A stretch of DNA of 64,000 nt from Acidobacteriota bacterium. Lineage in GTDB: Bacteria > Acidobacteriota > Blastocatellia > Pyrinomonadales > Pyrinomonadaceae. The notes under the pieces are model-generated. The model was not told where the DNA came from, searched no databases, and was given only the letters and a program-made list of their open reading frames with translations. Both the position numbers and the translations under genes were made by a program. Shown one piece after another: positions 54,395-62,923 of the stretch. The stretch covers positions 1-64,000 of the forward strand of contig JAFAVK010000069.1 of assembly GCA_019242475.1 (NCBI GenBank). The letters run 5' to 3'. Numbering within the stretch: position 1 is the first letter of the stretch; each line of letters begins with the position of its first letter.

Positions 54395-55120
54395 TTACTT
54401 CTTCCCCCCGCAGGCGGCGACGGCGTACGCGCCCTCGCCCGTCTCGCGCATCTCGAACGTCACACCGTACTCGTCCGACCAACGCTGCAAAGCCTCCTGC
54501 TCCTCGGGCCGGTTCGCGTCGTCGAGCAGGACGAGCGCGCCCTCAGGCAGCCGCCCGTGCATGACCGGCAGCAGCCCGTAGCGCCCGCCGGGCGTCGTCC
54601 ACGGCGGCCCGTCGCAGACGACGAGCTGGAACGCGTCGGGCATCTCGGCGAGCGGCGGGTCGTACCAGGAGAACTCGCCGTAACTCTTCAGCGGCGCGAG
54701 CGCGAGACGGGCGCGCGGGACGTTGTGCTCCGCGAGCGCGGCGCCGACGCGCGCGTGCCACTCCGGGTGGTGTTCGAGCGACCACGTCTCGAAGCCGCGG
54801 CGGCCGGCCAGCAGCCCGACGAGCAGCGTCGTCAGACCGCTCCCGCATTCGAGCACGTGACCTTCGACCCGCCCGGCGCGGCGCGCGACCTCTTCGAGGT
54901 AGTCGAGGTCTGCGGCGAAGCCGTCGTTGCTCCAACCCGTCAGGAGTTCCGCGAGCAGCTCGCGCGAAGGCGCTTCGCCCTCGGGCAGCGCCGCAACCTT
55001 GCGCACGGCGCGCCGCAGGGTCTGTTCGAGCAGCGCCTGCCGGGCCGCCCGCTTGACGCCCGCGGGCATCAGCCTCTTCACCGGCCCGAAACCTTCGAGC
55101 ACTCTGTTGATGACGCTCAT
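54395..55120 (-). CDS. Class I SAM-dependent methyltransferase-like protein
   Basis: 241 residues. HVLECGSGLTTLLVGLLAGR is a glycine-rich SAM-binding loop, followed by TWSLEHHPEWHARVGAAL and LVVCDGPPWTTPGGRYG. The last resembles methyltransferases that act on small molecules or sugars. An N-terminal helical region of about 60 residues precedes the fold. I prefer the ATG at 55120 to a TTG at 55135 that would overlap the flippase stop. Acceptor unknown; a sugar hydroxyl is plausible from context. Confidence 0.75.
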   Translation of the reverse strand: MSVINRVLEGFGPVKRLMPAGVKRAARQALLEQTLRRAVRKVAALPEGEAPSRELLAELLTGWSNDGFAADLDYLEEVARRAGRVEGHVLECGSGLTTLLVGLLAGRRGFETWSLEHHPEWHARVGAALAEHNVPRARLALAPLKSYGEFSWYDPPLAEMPDAFQLVVCDGPPWTTPGGRYGLLPVMHGRLPEGALVLLDDANRPEEQEALQRWSDEYGVTFEMRETGEGAYAVAACGGKK

Positions 55121-55131
55121 CGGCTCAACCC

Positions 55132-56664
55132 TCAACCGCGCGCGGGCTCTGAGCGCCCGGGTTTAAGAATCAGAAGCACCTGCCCCGCGTCGCGCAACGC
55201 GCGCCGCCCCGCGGGGATTGCAAACAGCACCGGCAGCGCCACCAGGCCCGCGACCGCCGCGGCCGCGACCAACTGCGGCAAGGCGCTCTCGAAGGGCGCC
55301 CACTGCCGGAGCCCGTAGACCGCCGCGAGCACGCCGGCCGACGCCGCCGCGGCCGGCGCGACGGTGCGGTAGAAGTCGAGCATGTGCACCGGCCCCTCGC
55401 GCCCGACCCACCAGTAGAGCAGGGGCTCGAAGAGGAGGACGCGCGCCAGCGAGTAGGAGAGGGCGACGCCCTCCGGCCCCCACGGCAGCCCCGCGACGAT
55501 GGCCGCCACCGAGATGCTCCCCCCGATTAAACCCCACTGCGCGAGGTGGCGCGCGCGCCCCTGCGAGATGAGGAGCCAGCCCGTCGTGTTGGCGATGGGC
55601 TGGAAGAGGCCGGAGATGCCGAGCAACATGAAGATGCGCGCCGTCTCGCCCCACTGCGGGCCGAGCACGACGCGCACGATCCAGTCCGACGCGGCGATCA
55701 TAAACGCCATCAAAGGCATCGTCGCCATCGCCACCTTTTCGAGCAGACGCAGGTACGCGCGGCGGTAGCGCTCGGGGTCGTCGCCGAGGCGGCTGAGCGC
55801 GGGGACGGCGACCGCCGTCACCGGTTCGTTGACCTGGTCGAGCGGGAGCAGCAGCAGTTGATAAGCCTTCGCGTAGAAGCCGAGCTGGACGGCGCCCCAG
55901 ACGCGGCCGATGAGGAGGTTGTCGAGGTTGCGCGCGAAGTAGTTGACGATAGTAAAGCCCGTCAGGTCGCGCCCGAAGGCGAGGAGCGCGCGTACCTCCG
56001 AAAGCCGACCGGGCCGACCGGGCCGCCAGCCGCAGACGCCCCACAGGCAGACGGCGTAAGCCGCGCCGAGCGCCAACTGACCGCAGACGAGCGCCCAGTA
56101 GCCGAACCCCAGCCACGCGAGGCCGATGGTCACCGCGGCGTTGACGAACAGCGCGACGAGGTTCGCGCCGGCCAGCGCGGCGAAGCGCATGCGGCGGCGC
56201 AGCAGAGCCTCGTGCTGGACGGCGAGGCCGCCGAAGAGGAAGCCGATCGAGTAGGCGGCGGTGATGGCCGTCAGGCGCGGCTCGCCGAAGAACCGTGCCA
56301 CGAGCGGCGCGACGGCCGTCGTCAAAAGCGCCACGCACACGCTGAAGCCGAGGTTGAGCCAGAAGAGCGTGCTCACCTCGCGCTGGCTCAACTCCTCGCG
56401 CTGGATGGTGGCCGAGGCGAGCCCGAGGTCTTTGAAGAGCGCGACGAAGCCCATCACGATGCCGACCATCCCGACCAGCCCGTAGTCGTGCGGCGTGAGC
56501 AGGCGGCCGAGGATGGCCGTCATCACGATCATGACGCCGAAGCGCAGCCCCTGCGAGACCATCGTCACCGCGCCGCCGCGCGCCGTGCGCGCGCCGAGTT
56601 CCGCGCGCACGTCGTCGGTGCGCAGGTGCTCGGCCGCCTTCGATGTGTTGGTCTCTTCCGTCAA
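55132..56664 (-). CDS. Lipopolysaccharide/EPS flippase (Wzx-type)
   Basis: 510 residues with 12-14 membrane helices. GAVTMVSQGLRFGVMIVMTAILGRLLTPHDYGLVGM is split by no soluble domain, and the central charged segment YFARNLDNLLIGRVWG is typical of the MOP/polysaccharide transporter family. It would move the lipid-linked repeat unit across the inner membrane. Gap to the GT2 gene is 16 bases. Confidence 0.93.
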   Translation of the reverse strand: MTEETNTSKAAEHLRTDDVRAELGARTARGGAVTMVSQGLRFGVMIVMTAILGRLLTPHDYGLVGMVGIVMGFVALFKDLGLASATIQREELSQREVSTLFWLNLGFSVCVALLTTAVAPLVARFFGEPRLTAITAAYSIGFLFGGLAVQHEALLRRRMRFAALAGANLVALFVNAAVTIGLAWLGFGYWALVCGQLALGAAYAVCLWGVCGWRPGRPGRLSEVRALLAFGRDLTGFTIVNYFARNLDNLLIGRVWGAVQLGFYAKAYQLLLLPLDQVNEPVTAVAVPALSRLGDDPERYRRAYLRLLEKVAMATMPLMAFMIAASDWIVRVVLGPQWGETARIFMLLGISGLFQPIANTTGWLLISQGRARHLAQWGLIGGSISVAAIVAGLPWGPEGVALSYSLARVLLFEPLLYWWVGREGPVHMLDFYRTVAPAAAASAGVLAAVYGLRQWAPFESALPQLVAAAAVAGLVALPVLFAIPAGRRALRDAGQVLLILKPGRSEPARG

Positions 56665-56680
56665 GAGTCTTTCGGTCGAA

Positions 56681-57862
56681 CTACTGCTGTGTGTAAACGG
56701 TCGCCGCGGCCTCGCCGCGCGCCGTCTCCCAGCGCGCGAAGCGCTCGCCGCGCAGGAACTTGTAGAAGGCGAGGACGCAGGCCACGTTGGCGAGCACGAA
56801 GTAGGCCGGGAGCGCGAGCAGGCGCGCGCGCACGCCGACCTTCAACAGGAGCCACCCGGCGAGCGCCGCCGCGTAGAAGAGGAGCTGCCCCGCGAGCAGC
56901 GCGGCGTAAAAACGCGAGCCCGGCGCGAGCAGGGCCGACGCCGCCAGCACGCAGACCAGAAAGAGCGGCACGAGGTAGCGCATGACCTTGTGCGAGACCA
57001 GCTCGACCGCGTAGAAGCCCGCGCGCAGCGGGTTCAACATCGCGCGGTGGCGCCAGAGGTCTGTCAGCGTCTGGGCGATGACGCGCACGCGCATGTTCAG
57101 CTCGCGGCCGGGCCGCCGGTTCGTCTCCTCCGTGCAGACGGCCCGCGGCTCGTAGACGGCGCGCAGCCCCTGCTCGACCATCTTCGTGGCGATGATGAAG
57201 TCGCTGCACGCCTCGTGGTAGAGCGGCACGTAGGCCGCGCGGCGGACGGCGTAGAGCGCGCCCGGCGCGCCGATGAGCGAGCAGGCCAGACTCTCCTGCC
57301 GGCGCAGGAAGGTCTCGTAGCCCCAGTAGGAGCGCGCGCCCGCGCCCGTCCCCGTGCGCGCGGGGTCTACGTAGACGAGGTGGCCGGCGACGCAGCCGAC
57401 CGAAGCGTCCGCGAAGTTCGGCGCCAGCGCCCGCAGCACGTCGCTCCGGTAGAGCGTCGTGGCGTCGGAGAAGAGGACGACCTCGCCGCGCGCGAGTTGG
57501 ACGGCCGCGTTCTGCGCCGCCGTCTTCCCCAAACGCTCGGGCTGGCGGTGGAGACGCACGCCGCGCGCGGCGAACGAGCGGGCGATCTCGTCGGTGCGGT
57601 CGTTCGAGCAGTCGGAGGCGACGAGGATTTCAAGTTTCGCCGGATCGTAGTCGAGCGCCAGCGTGTTCTCCAGCTTGGCCGCGAGGTCGCGCTCCTCGTT
57701 GTAGGCGGTGATGAGGATGGTGACCACCGGCTCGAAGGGGGCGCGGCGCACGGGCCGCGGGCGCAGGCGCGCGACCAGCCACACCAGCACGGGGTAGCCC
57801 GCGTAGGCGTAGAGGAGCGCGGCGGCGCTCGCCCAGAAGATTATTTCCGCGGCTCGGTTCAT
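56681..57862 (-). CDS. Membrane-bound glycosyltransferase family 2
   Basis: 393 residues. An N-terminal helix (IIFWASAAALLYAYAGYPVLVW) precedes a GT-A domain. VVTILITAYNEERDLAAKLENTL, ILVASDCSNDRTDEIA, GEVVLFSDATTLY (DXD-like SDA) and the later CSDFIIATKMVEQG and ETNRRPGRELNMRVR are visible. Three or four C-terminal helices follow. This is the arrangement of processive or lipid-linked GT2 enzymes. The start at 57862 overlaps the O-antigen-ligase gene stop by 4 bp. Confidence 0.92.
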   Translation of the reverse strand: MNRAAEIIFWASAAALLYAYAGYPVLVWLVARLRPRPVRRAPFEPVVTILITAYNEERDLAAKLENTLALDYDPAKLEILVASDCSNDRTDEIARSFAARGVRLHRQPERLGKTAAQNAAVQLARGEVVLFSDATTLYRSDVLRALAPNFADASVGCVAGHLVYVDPARTGTGAGARSYWGYETFLRRQESLACSLIGAPGALYAVRRAAYVPLYHEACSDFIIATKMVEQGLRAVYEPRAVCTEETNRRPGRELNMRVRVIAQTLTDLWRHRAMLNPLRAGFYAVELVSHKVMRYLVPLFLVCVLAASALLAPGSRFYAALLAGQLLFYAAALAGWLLLKVGVRARLLALPAYFVLANVACVLAFYKFLRGERFARWETARGEAAATVYTQQ

Positions 57863-59346
57863 AAGGTGAGACTCGCGGCCGTCGCCGCCGGGGCTTCGTC
57901 CCCGGCCGGCGACGGCGCGCCAGCGTTCTTCTTCTTCTCCTCTTCCTCCTGCCCGGGCTCGCCGTACTTGAGCGCGTAGATGCGGCGCAGCGCGACCGAG
58001 TAGGCGACGAGGTAGTAGACGTACCAGAGATGCGCGACCGAGGCGAAGAAGCTGCACACCATGTAGCCGATGATGCTCGCCTGCATCCCGACGGAGAGGT
58101 AGTAGAAGGAGGCGCGGTCTTTCGCCTCCAGCGTCTCCCGCTCGACCCGGCGCAGCCGCCTGATGGACGTGACCATGAAGAGGACGTAGACGACGAGCGC
58201 CGCCATCCCCATCTCGGCGGCGACCTGCGTGTAGGCGTTGTGGCTGACCTGGTCGCGCGCGCCCTTGTAGTAGAAGCAGCCGAGCCCGACCCCCGTCAGG
58301 GGGTAGCGCAGCGCCACCATCACCGAGCGCCAGAGGAGTTCCCGGCGCGCGTCCGCCGAGCCGGTCACGTCGCCGCCGAACATCGAGGAGAGGCGCGCCC
58401 CGTAGTCGCCCGGCGCGGCCGCCACGAAGATGAGGAGCGAAGCCAACATCAGCGCGCCGACGAGGAACCGCCGCTTCCGGCCGAGCTTCCAGCCCAGGAC
58501 GCAGGCGCTGACGGCGAGCCCCAGGAACCCGCCGCGCGAGAAGCTGACGACGACGCCGGCCGTGAAGAGCGCCGCGCACAAAAGGTAGGCGACCTTCGTC
58601 AGCGGCCCGCGCCGCGCGAAGGCGAGCCCGACGGCGAGCGGCACCATCGTGACGAGGTGCAGCGCCAGGTCGTTCGGGTTGTCGAACATCCCGCCGAGCA
58701 TCCCCTTGACCCGCTCGCCGCCGAAGTCCAGACGCCCCAGCCGGTAGTCGTTGAAGGCGGAGAAGCTCAGGAGGAGGCTCGCCGCCATCGCCAGCGTGAG
58801 CAGCCCGCGCAGCCGCCACTCCGTGCGCGTGACGTTCACCGCGACGACGAAGATGAGGATGACCTTGGAGAAGTTGACGAAGTTGTCCCACGCCTCGCCG
58901 GGGCTGATGGCCGTCGGCACCGAGAGCAGCGCCGCGATGAGCAGCAGGAGCGCGAGGTTGACCTCGCGCGGGCGCGCCGTCAGATTCCCCTCGGCCGAGA
59001 GCTGGCTCGGGAGGTACGCCAGGAGCGTGAGAACGGCCAGGAACTCCGCCCCGCTCCCGAGGAAGGGGGCGTTGAACAGTTCGTACGGGCGGAAGTAGAC
59101 GAAGGCCGTGAAGAGGAAGAGCCCGACGTACGTGACGAGGTGGCCTCGCTTCGCGACCCAGTTGTCCGCGCGCAGTTTTGCAGGCTTGGCCGCCTTCGCC
59201 TGCTTCGCCTTGACGCGGGCGCCGCCGAGGCCGTCCGCCGCGGGCGCGGACACTTCCGCGGGCGCGACCTCGTCCCCCGCGGGCGGCTCCGGCCGGCGCA
59301 GGGGCTTGACGGCTTCGTAGTCGGCTAACACTTGGCCGTCCCTCAT
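57859..59346 (-). CDS. O-antigen ligase/Wzy-like polymerase
   Basis: 495 residues with about 11-12 membrane helices between 70 and 460 and charged disordered ends. The Wzy_C region contains VVSFSRGGFLGLAVSAC and, after a large periplasmic loop, SHNAYTQVAAEMG with the catalytic-type His. FDNPNDLALHLVTMVPLA is also typical. In a Wzx/Wzy locus without another polymerase, this is the best candidate for polymerising the repeat unit; a ligase role cannot be excluded. Confidence 0.9.
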   Translation of the reverse strand: MRDGQVLADYEAVKPLRRPEPPAGDEVAPAEVSAPAADGLGGARVKAKQAKAAKPAKLRADNWVAKRGHLVTYVGLFLFTAFVYFRPYELFNAPFLGSGAEFLAVLTLLAYLPSQLSAEGNLTARPREVNLALLLLIAALLSVPTAISPGEAWDNFVNFSKVILIFVVAVNVTRTEWRLRGLLTLAMAASLLLSFSAFNDYRLGRLDFGGERVKGMLGGMFDNPNDLALHLVTMVPLAVGLAFARRGPLTKVAYLLCAALFTAGVVVSFSRGGFLGLAVSACVLGWKLGRKRRFLVGALMLASLLIFVAAAPGDYGARLSSMFGGDVTGSADARRELLWRSVMVALRYPLTGVGLGCFYYKGARDQVSHNAYTQVAAEMGMAALVVYVLFMVTSIRRLRRVERETLEAKDRASFYYLSVGMQASIIGYMVCSFFASVAHLWYVYYLVAYSVALRRIYALKYGEPGQEEEEKKKNAGAPSPAGDEAPAATAASLTL

Positions 59347-59360
59347 CGCGACCTCTGAAC

Positions 59361-59445
59361 CAGTAGACAGTAGAAAACCCCTTGTTCACCCAAACCGCGC
59401 GGTTCTCATCTTCGAAGTCAGCAGAGCGGAGCCTACTGTCTACTG
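59361..59445. repeat. Inverted CAGTAGACAGTAG array
   Basis: 59361-59373 is an exact 13-base complement of 59433-59445. The loop of 59 bases holds the leader of the O-antigen-ligase gene. Same word family as 62832-62923 and 29990-30131. Confidence 0.85.
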
Positions 59446-59494
59446 ACCACTGCTTCGAAGGTTAGCACGCCCGCCGCCCGCGCGCGACACCGGG

Positions 59495-60595
59495 TCAGGC
59501 TTCCAGGAGGGCGTCGAGGATGCGCTCGGCCGCGCGCCCGTCCCACAGCGGCGGCACGCGCGGCGGCCCCTTCTGCCCGTCCTGCGCGAGCGCCGCCTCG
59601 GCCTCCGCGAAGATGCGCTCCGGGTTCGTGCCGACGACGCGGTTCGTGCCCAGCTCGACCGTGACGGGCCGCTCCGTGTTCTCCCTGAGCGTCAGGCAGG
59701 GGATGCCGAGCGCCGTCGTCTCCTCCTGTATCCCGCCCGAGTCGGTCAGCACCAGCCGCGCGCCGCTGTAGAGCTGCAGGAAGTCGAGGTAGCCCAAGGG
59801 CTCGACGAAGCGCACGCGCCCGCCCCCCTCGACCCCTTCAAGCAGCCCGAACTCGCCGAGGTTCTTCCGCGTGCGCGGGTGGATGGGGAAGACGACGGGC
59901 AGGCGCTGACTGATCCGCTTGAGCGCGGAGAGGATGCCGCCGAGCACATCGGGCTCGTCCACGTTCGAAGGGCGGTGGAGCGTGACGACGGCGTAGTCCG
60001 AGCCCGCGACTTCCAGCTCCTCGCGTACGCGCGATCCTTCGGCGTTCTTCAACTGCTTGAAGAGCGAGTCGATCATCACGTTGCCGACGAAGCGGATGCG
60101 CTCGGGCGGGATGCCTTCGGCGAGCAGGTTGCGGTCGCCGTCTTCGGAGGGCGTGAGCAGAAGGTCTGAGAGCTGGTCGGTGACGAGGCGGTTGATCTCC
60201 TCCGGCATCGTCCGGTCGCGGCTGCGCAGCCCCGCCTCGACGTGCGCGACCCTCACGCCCAGCTTCGAGCAGACGAGCGCGCAGGCCAAAGTCGAGTTCA
60301 CGTCGCCGACGACGAGCACCCAGTCGGGCTTCTGTTCTAAAACGACCGGCTCGAACTTCTGCATCACGGCCGCGGTCTGCTGCGCGTGGCTCGCGGAGCC
60401 GACGCCGAGGTGCACGTCCGGCGTGGGCAGGCCGAGGTCGCGGAAGAAGGCGTCGCTCATCCGCTCGTCGTAGTGCTGGCCCGTGTGCAGGACGACGGGC
60501 GCGAATTCAGCGGGGCGCCGCCGCATCGCCTCCACGATGGGGGCGACCTTCATGAAGTTCGGCCGCGCGCCCACGACGTTGATGACTTTGAGCAT
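59495..60595 (-). CDS. wecB: UDP-N-acetylglucosamine 2-epimerase (non-hydrolysing)
   Basis: 366 residues. NVVGARPNFMKVAPIVEAM, HTGQHYDERMSDAFF, HVEAGLRSRDRTMPEEINR, FPIHPRTRKNL and LTDSGGIQEETTALGIPCLTLRENTERPVT form the complete family signature with the expected catalytic Asp, Glu and His residues. It makes UDP-ManNAc, a precursor for ManNAc or ManNAcA in the EPS. That in turn fits the amidotransferases and deacetylases that would act on such sugars. It is the first gene of the long minus-strand set. Confidence 0.96.
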   Translation of the reverse strand: MLKVINVVGARPNFMKVAPIVEAMRRRPAEFAPVVLHTGQHYDERMSDAFFRDLGLPTPDVHLGVGSASHAQQTAAVMQKFEPVVLEQKPDWVLVVGDVNSTLACALVCSKLGVRVAHVEAGLRSRDRTMPEEINRLVTDQLSDLLLTPSEDGDRNLLAEGIPPERIRFVGNVMIDSLFKQLKNAEGSRVREELEVAGSDYAVVTLHRPSNVDEPDVLGGILSALKRISQRLPVVFPIHPRTRKNLGEFGLLEGVEGGGRVRFVEPLGYLDFLQLYSGARLVLTDSGGIQEETTALGIPCLTLRENTERPVTVELGTNRVVGTNPERIFAEAEAALAQDGQKGPPRVPPLWDGRAAERILDALLEA

Positions 60596-60670
60596 GAGGC
60601 GAATCGTCGGTTACCAACGGAAAGGGGGCCTCGCGGCCCCACTTCACGGCAAACTCGTCGCGCCGGGGCG

Positions 60671-61882
60671 TCAGACGCCGGCGTTGACCTCCTCGTTGAC
60701 GAACAGGTTGACGCGCTCGCGCAGCGCCGTCTCGAAGCGGCGCGCCTCCTCGATGCCGTTCAAAGAGAGAGCGCGCAGCTGCTGCTCGATGCGGCGGCGG
60801 TAGTCGGAGACGAGCGAGTCGGAGACGTTCAAGCGCGCCGCGGCTTCGAGCTGCGTGATGTGCGCCGGGCTCAGGTAACAATACCACAGCACGCCGAGCA
60901 TGCGGTCGTACTGCTTCGACTTGCCGCGGACGGCCGCGTGCAGGCCGCGCAGAAACTCGTCCACGAAGTTGGCGGCCTCGTCCTCGGACTCGCGCCGGAG
61001 CAGGGACTGCTCGGGGTTCTCGTGGCCGTCCACGGGCTCGAAGCCGCGCCCCTCTTCGTCGTCGCCGCCGCCGATGGGCACGAGGTAGATGTCCATCACG
61101 GGCAGGCGCGACATGACGAGGCTGCGCAGGCTTCGCACGTCCACCGGCGAGTCGGAGGCTTCCAGCACCGAGACGATCAGGTCTTCGAGGTCGGAGTTGC
61201 TGATGATGATCTGCGCGTCGCCCGTGCAGCCGACCATGCGCGTGTCGCGCTGGCGGACGGGGATCATCTGGACGCGCTCTTCGAGTTCCGGCTGCGCCCG
61301 GCGCGGTTTGTCCGCCCGCCACTCGCGCAGCCCGTAGACGCGATCAACGAGGCGGCGGTGCGGCTCGTCTTCGCCCGCGCCCGAATCGACGCGGCGGAAG
61401 TTGGCCGAAGACTGGATGATGGTCGAGATGCGGCGGGCGAGTCGATAAGATTCCGGGTGGCGCTTGCGCAGCTCGGCCGTCAAGAGGTTCGTCAGCTCGA
61501 TCTGGCTGACCTCGCACTCGATCTCCGAGTCGGTCATCTCCGAGTCGAGGTAGTGCTGGAAGCGCGACTTCGAGAGGAGCGTGACGAAGAGTTCCTGGGT
61601 CAGGTCGAGGTAGGCGCTGCCGCGGTCGCCTTCCTCGACGAGGAGGCCGGCGCTGTAGGAGGCGCGCACGAGCGGGTGGTTGACGACGAGGCGTTGCAGC
61701 TCCGTCCAGAGGCGCGAGACGTCCGAGCGCCGCAGCGTCTCGACCCAGGCGCCGGCGTGACGCGCCCGCGCCTCGTGCGTCTGGGCGCGCCCGTGCCCCT
61801 GCGGGGTCGGGGATGTTTCTTCGTTAGACCTCGTCATGGGGTCGTTCAAGTGGTGATCTTGGTCGGCAGATGTGGCAGCCAT
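60671..61882 (-). CDS. Sigma-factor-like regulator of unknown subgroup
   Basis: About 403 residues (388 if the ATG at 61837 is used; neither has a clear ribosome site). An N-terminal helical region resembles sigma-70 region 2: AYLDLTQELFVTLLSKSRFQ, then LTNLLTAELRKRHPESYRLARR. A divergent central domain with IIISNSDLEDLIVSVLEAS follows. The C-terminal helix-turn-helix (SPAHITQLEAAARLNVSDSLVSDYRRRIE) looks like sigma region 4. No standard ECF length or spacing fits, since the middle part is too long. It is divergent from a small zinc-finger protein, as in many sigma/anti-sigma pairs, and next to wecB, so it could control the EPS cluster. That link is inference. Confidence 0.6.
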   Translation of the reverse strand: MAATSADQDHHLNDPMTRSNEETSPTPQGHGRAQTHEARARHAGAWVETLRRSDVSRLWTELQRLVVNHPLVRASYSAGLLVEEGDRGSAYLDLTQELFVTLLSKSRFQHYLDSEMTDSEIECEVSQIELTNLLTAELRKRHPESYRLARRISTIIQSSANFRRVDSGAGEDEPHRRLVDRVYGLREWRADKPRRAQPELEERVQMIPVRQRDTRMVGCTGDAQIIISNSDLEDLIVSVLEASDSPVDVRSLRSLVMSRLPVMDIYLVPIGGGDDEEGRGFEPVDGHENPEQSLLRRESEDEAANFVDEFLRGLHAAVRGKSKQYDRMLGVLWYCYLSPAHITQLEAAARLNVSDSLVSDYRRRIEQQLRALSLNGIEEARRFETALRERVNLFVNEEVNAGV

Positions 61883-62500
61883 GTTACCGGTTCTGGACGG
61901 TTGGGAGCAAGGCCGGAGGTCTTCGAGATGCTTCCGCTGAGGAGGATGATGGAAGGGCGCGGGGTTAACGCCGGGGCGTCTCTTATCTCCTCGGGCCATT
62001 GAAGATTCTCGGCCGGAGGCGAGACGAAAGAATCCGGGGGACATCTGCGCTCCGCTGGCTCTTTGGTTTGAATGATTGACCTTGCAGGGAAGCCCGCCGG
62101 TTCGGCCGCAAAGGGGAAATGGGCGCGGCCACCGTGAAGGGGGTTCGAGGCAGATGCCCCGAACACTTTGAGATAGTAACAGCAATCCGCCGACTTGAGC
62201 AACACCTTTTTACAAATCGGCCAAGGCGTTGAAAAATCAGGGGGAAACGCGCCGGAGGAGCCCCGCGGGTGGGGATGAAAGATTGGAAGAGCGGCGGGAT
62301 TGGTACTTTAAGTCCGGTGCACGAGAGAAGCGCCCGAAAAGAGGCCCTCGACAGCCGGCCGCGGCGCAGGAGCCGCCGCCGGCGGAGTACAGCCCGCCTC
62401 GCGCCCCGCTCTACCTGGCGGAGCTTTGCTCGCGCGGCCAGCCCTGCGGAACCCCCCGGCCGTCGGGCGGCCAGAAACCGAGAGATTGCGAGGAACACTC
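61883..62500. other. Long divergent intergenic region
   Basis: 618 bases between the sigma-like gene and the zinc-finger gene. It carries one candidate promoter on the minus strand and A/T-rich patches near 62160-62245. Open frames in either direction across it are Arg/Pro-rich and unlike the neighbours. I saw no known riboswitch core. Its length makes a regulatory role likely. Confidence 0.5.
62173..62201 (-). promoter_or_regulatory. Candidate promoter of the sigma-like gene
   Basis: Minus strand TTGCTC (62201-62196), then an extended -10 TGTTACTAT with TACTAT at 62178-62173; spacing 17. It would give a leader of about 290 bases before the proposed start. Confidence 0.35.
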
Positions 62501-62830
62501 ATGCCTTCTTCAACGACAGCCCGGTTCCGTAAGCTTCGGACTTGTCCGGCCGCCGAGACGCTGCTCACCTTCTCGGCGGGCGCGCGCCGCGGGGGGCGCG
62601 TCGCCGAGCATGTCCGGTCGTGCGACTTCTGCGGCGCGGAGGTGCAGATGCTCTCGCGCCACGCGCCAGCGGCGGAGACCCGCCCCTTCGCCGCCCTAGC
62701 GATGCCGGCCCCGCTGCGCCGCCTCGCCGAAGACATCCTCGCCGAGCCCTCCTACAACCGCGCCCGCTTCGCCGAATCGCTCATGGAGATCGAGCGCCTC
62801 ACGCCGGAGACGGTGAGCAGTGAGCAGTGA
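62501..62830 (+). CDS. Small zinc-finger protein (possible anti-sigma factor)
   Basis: 109 residues from an ATG with CGAGGA upstream. Cys15, His37, Cys41 and Cys44 (HVRSCDFC) make an HxxxCxxC zinc site like that of ZAS-type anti-sigma factors. No membrane helix is present, so it would be soluble. The C-terminal half is helical (LRRLAEDILAEP). The last codons (VSSEQ) are made from a GTGAGCA tandem word. It is transcribed away from the sigma-like gene; the pairing as partners is a guess from layout. Confidence 0.65.
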   Translation: MPSSTTARFRKLRTCPAAETLLTFSAGARRGGRVAEHVRSCDFCGAEVQMLSRHAPAAETRPFAALAMPAPLRRLAEDILAEPSYNRARFAESLMEIERLTPETVSSEQ

Positions 62831-62831
62831 G

Positions 62832-62923
62832 GAGTAGACGGTAGTCAGTAGTCAGTAGGAAGACAAAGCGGCGCGCCCGGCCCGAAGGCTGAAGGCGCGC
62901 CGCCTTTTTTCTACTGTCTACTC
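62832..62923. repeat. Inverted GAGTAGACAGTAG array around a terminator
   Basis: 62832-62844 and 62911-62923 match 12 of 13 as complements. Between them sit extra GTAGTCA copies and the hairpin at 62865. The right arm contains the TAG stop (62918-62920) of the acyl-CoA synthetase gene. Confidence 0.82.
62865..62910. terminator. Hairpin terminator between convergent genes
   Basis: AAAGCGGCGCGCC (62865-62877) pairs with GGCGCGCCGCCTTT from 62894 with one bulge. A run of six T follows on the plus strand and a run of A at the other side, so it can stop transcription from both directions. Confidence 0.75.

Noticed and set aside
57863-59389. Upstream extension of the GT2 gene as a 902-codon frame
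   Set aside because: This part is Arg/Ala/Gly-rich and overlaps the O-antigen-ligase gene, whose membrane helices and SHNAY motif are convincing. The GT2 protein starts at 57862.
62300-62500. Possible tRNA or small RNA in the divergent region
   Set aside because: A few short GC-rich stems exist, but no cloverleaf, T-loop or known core could be traced.
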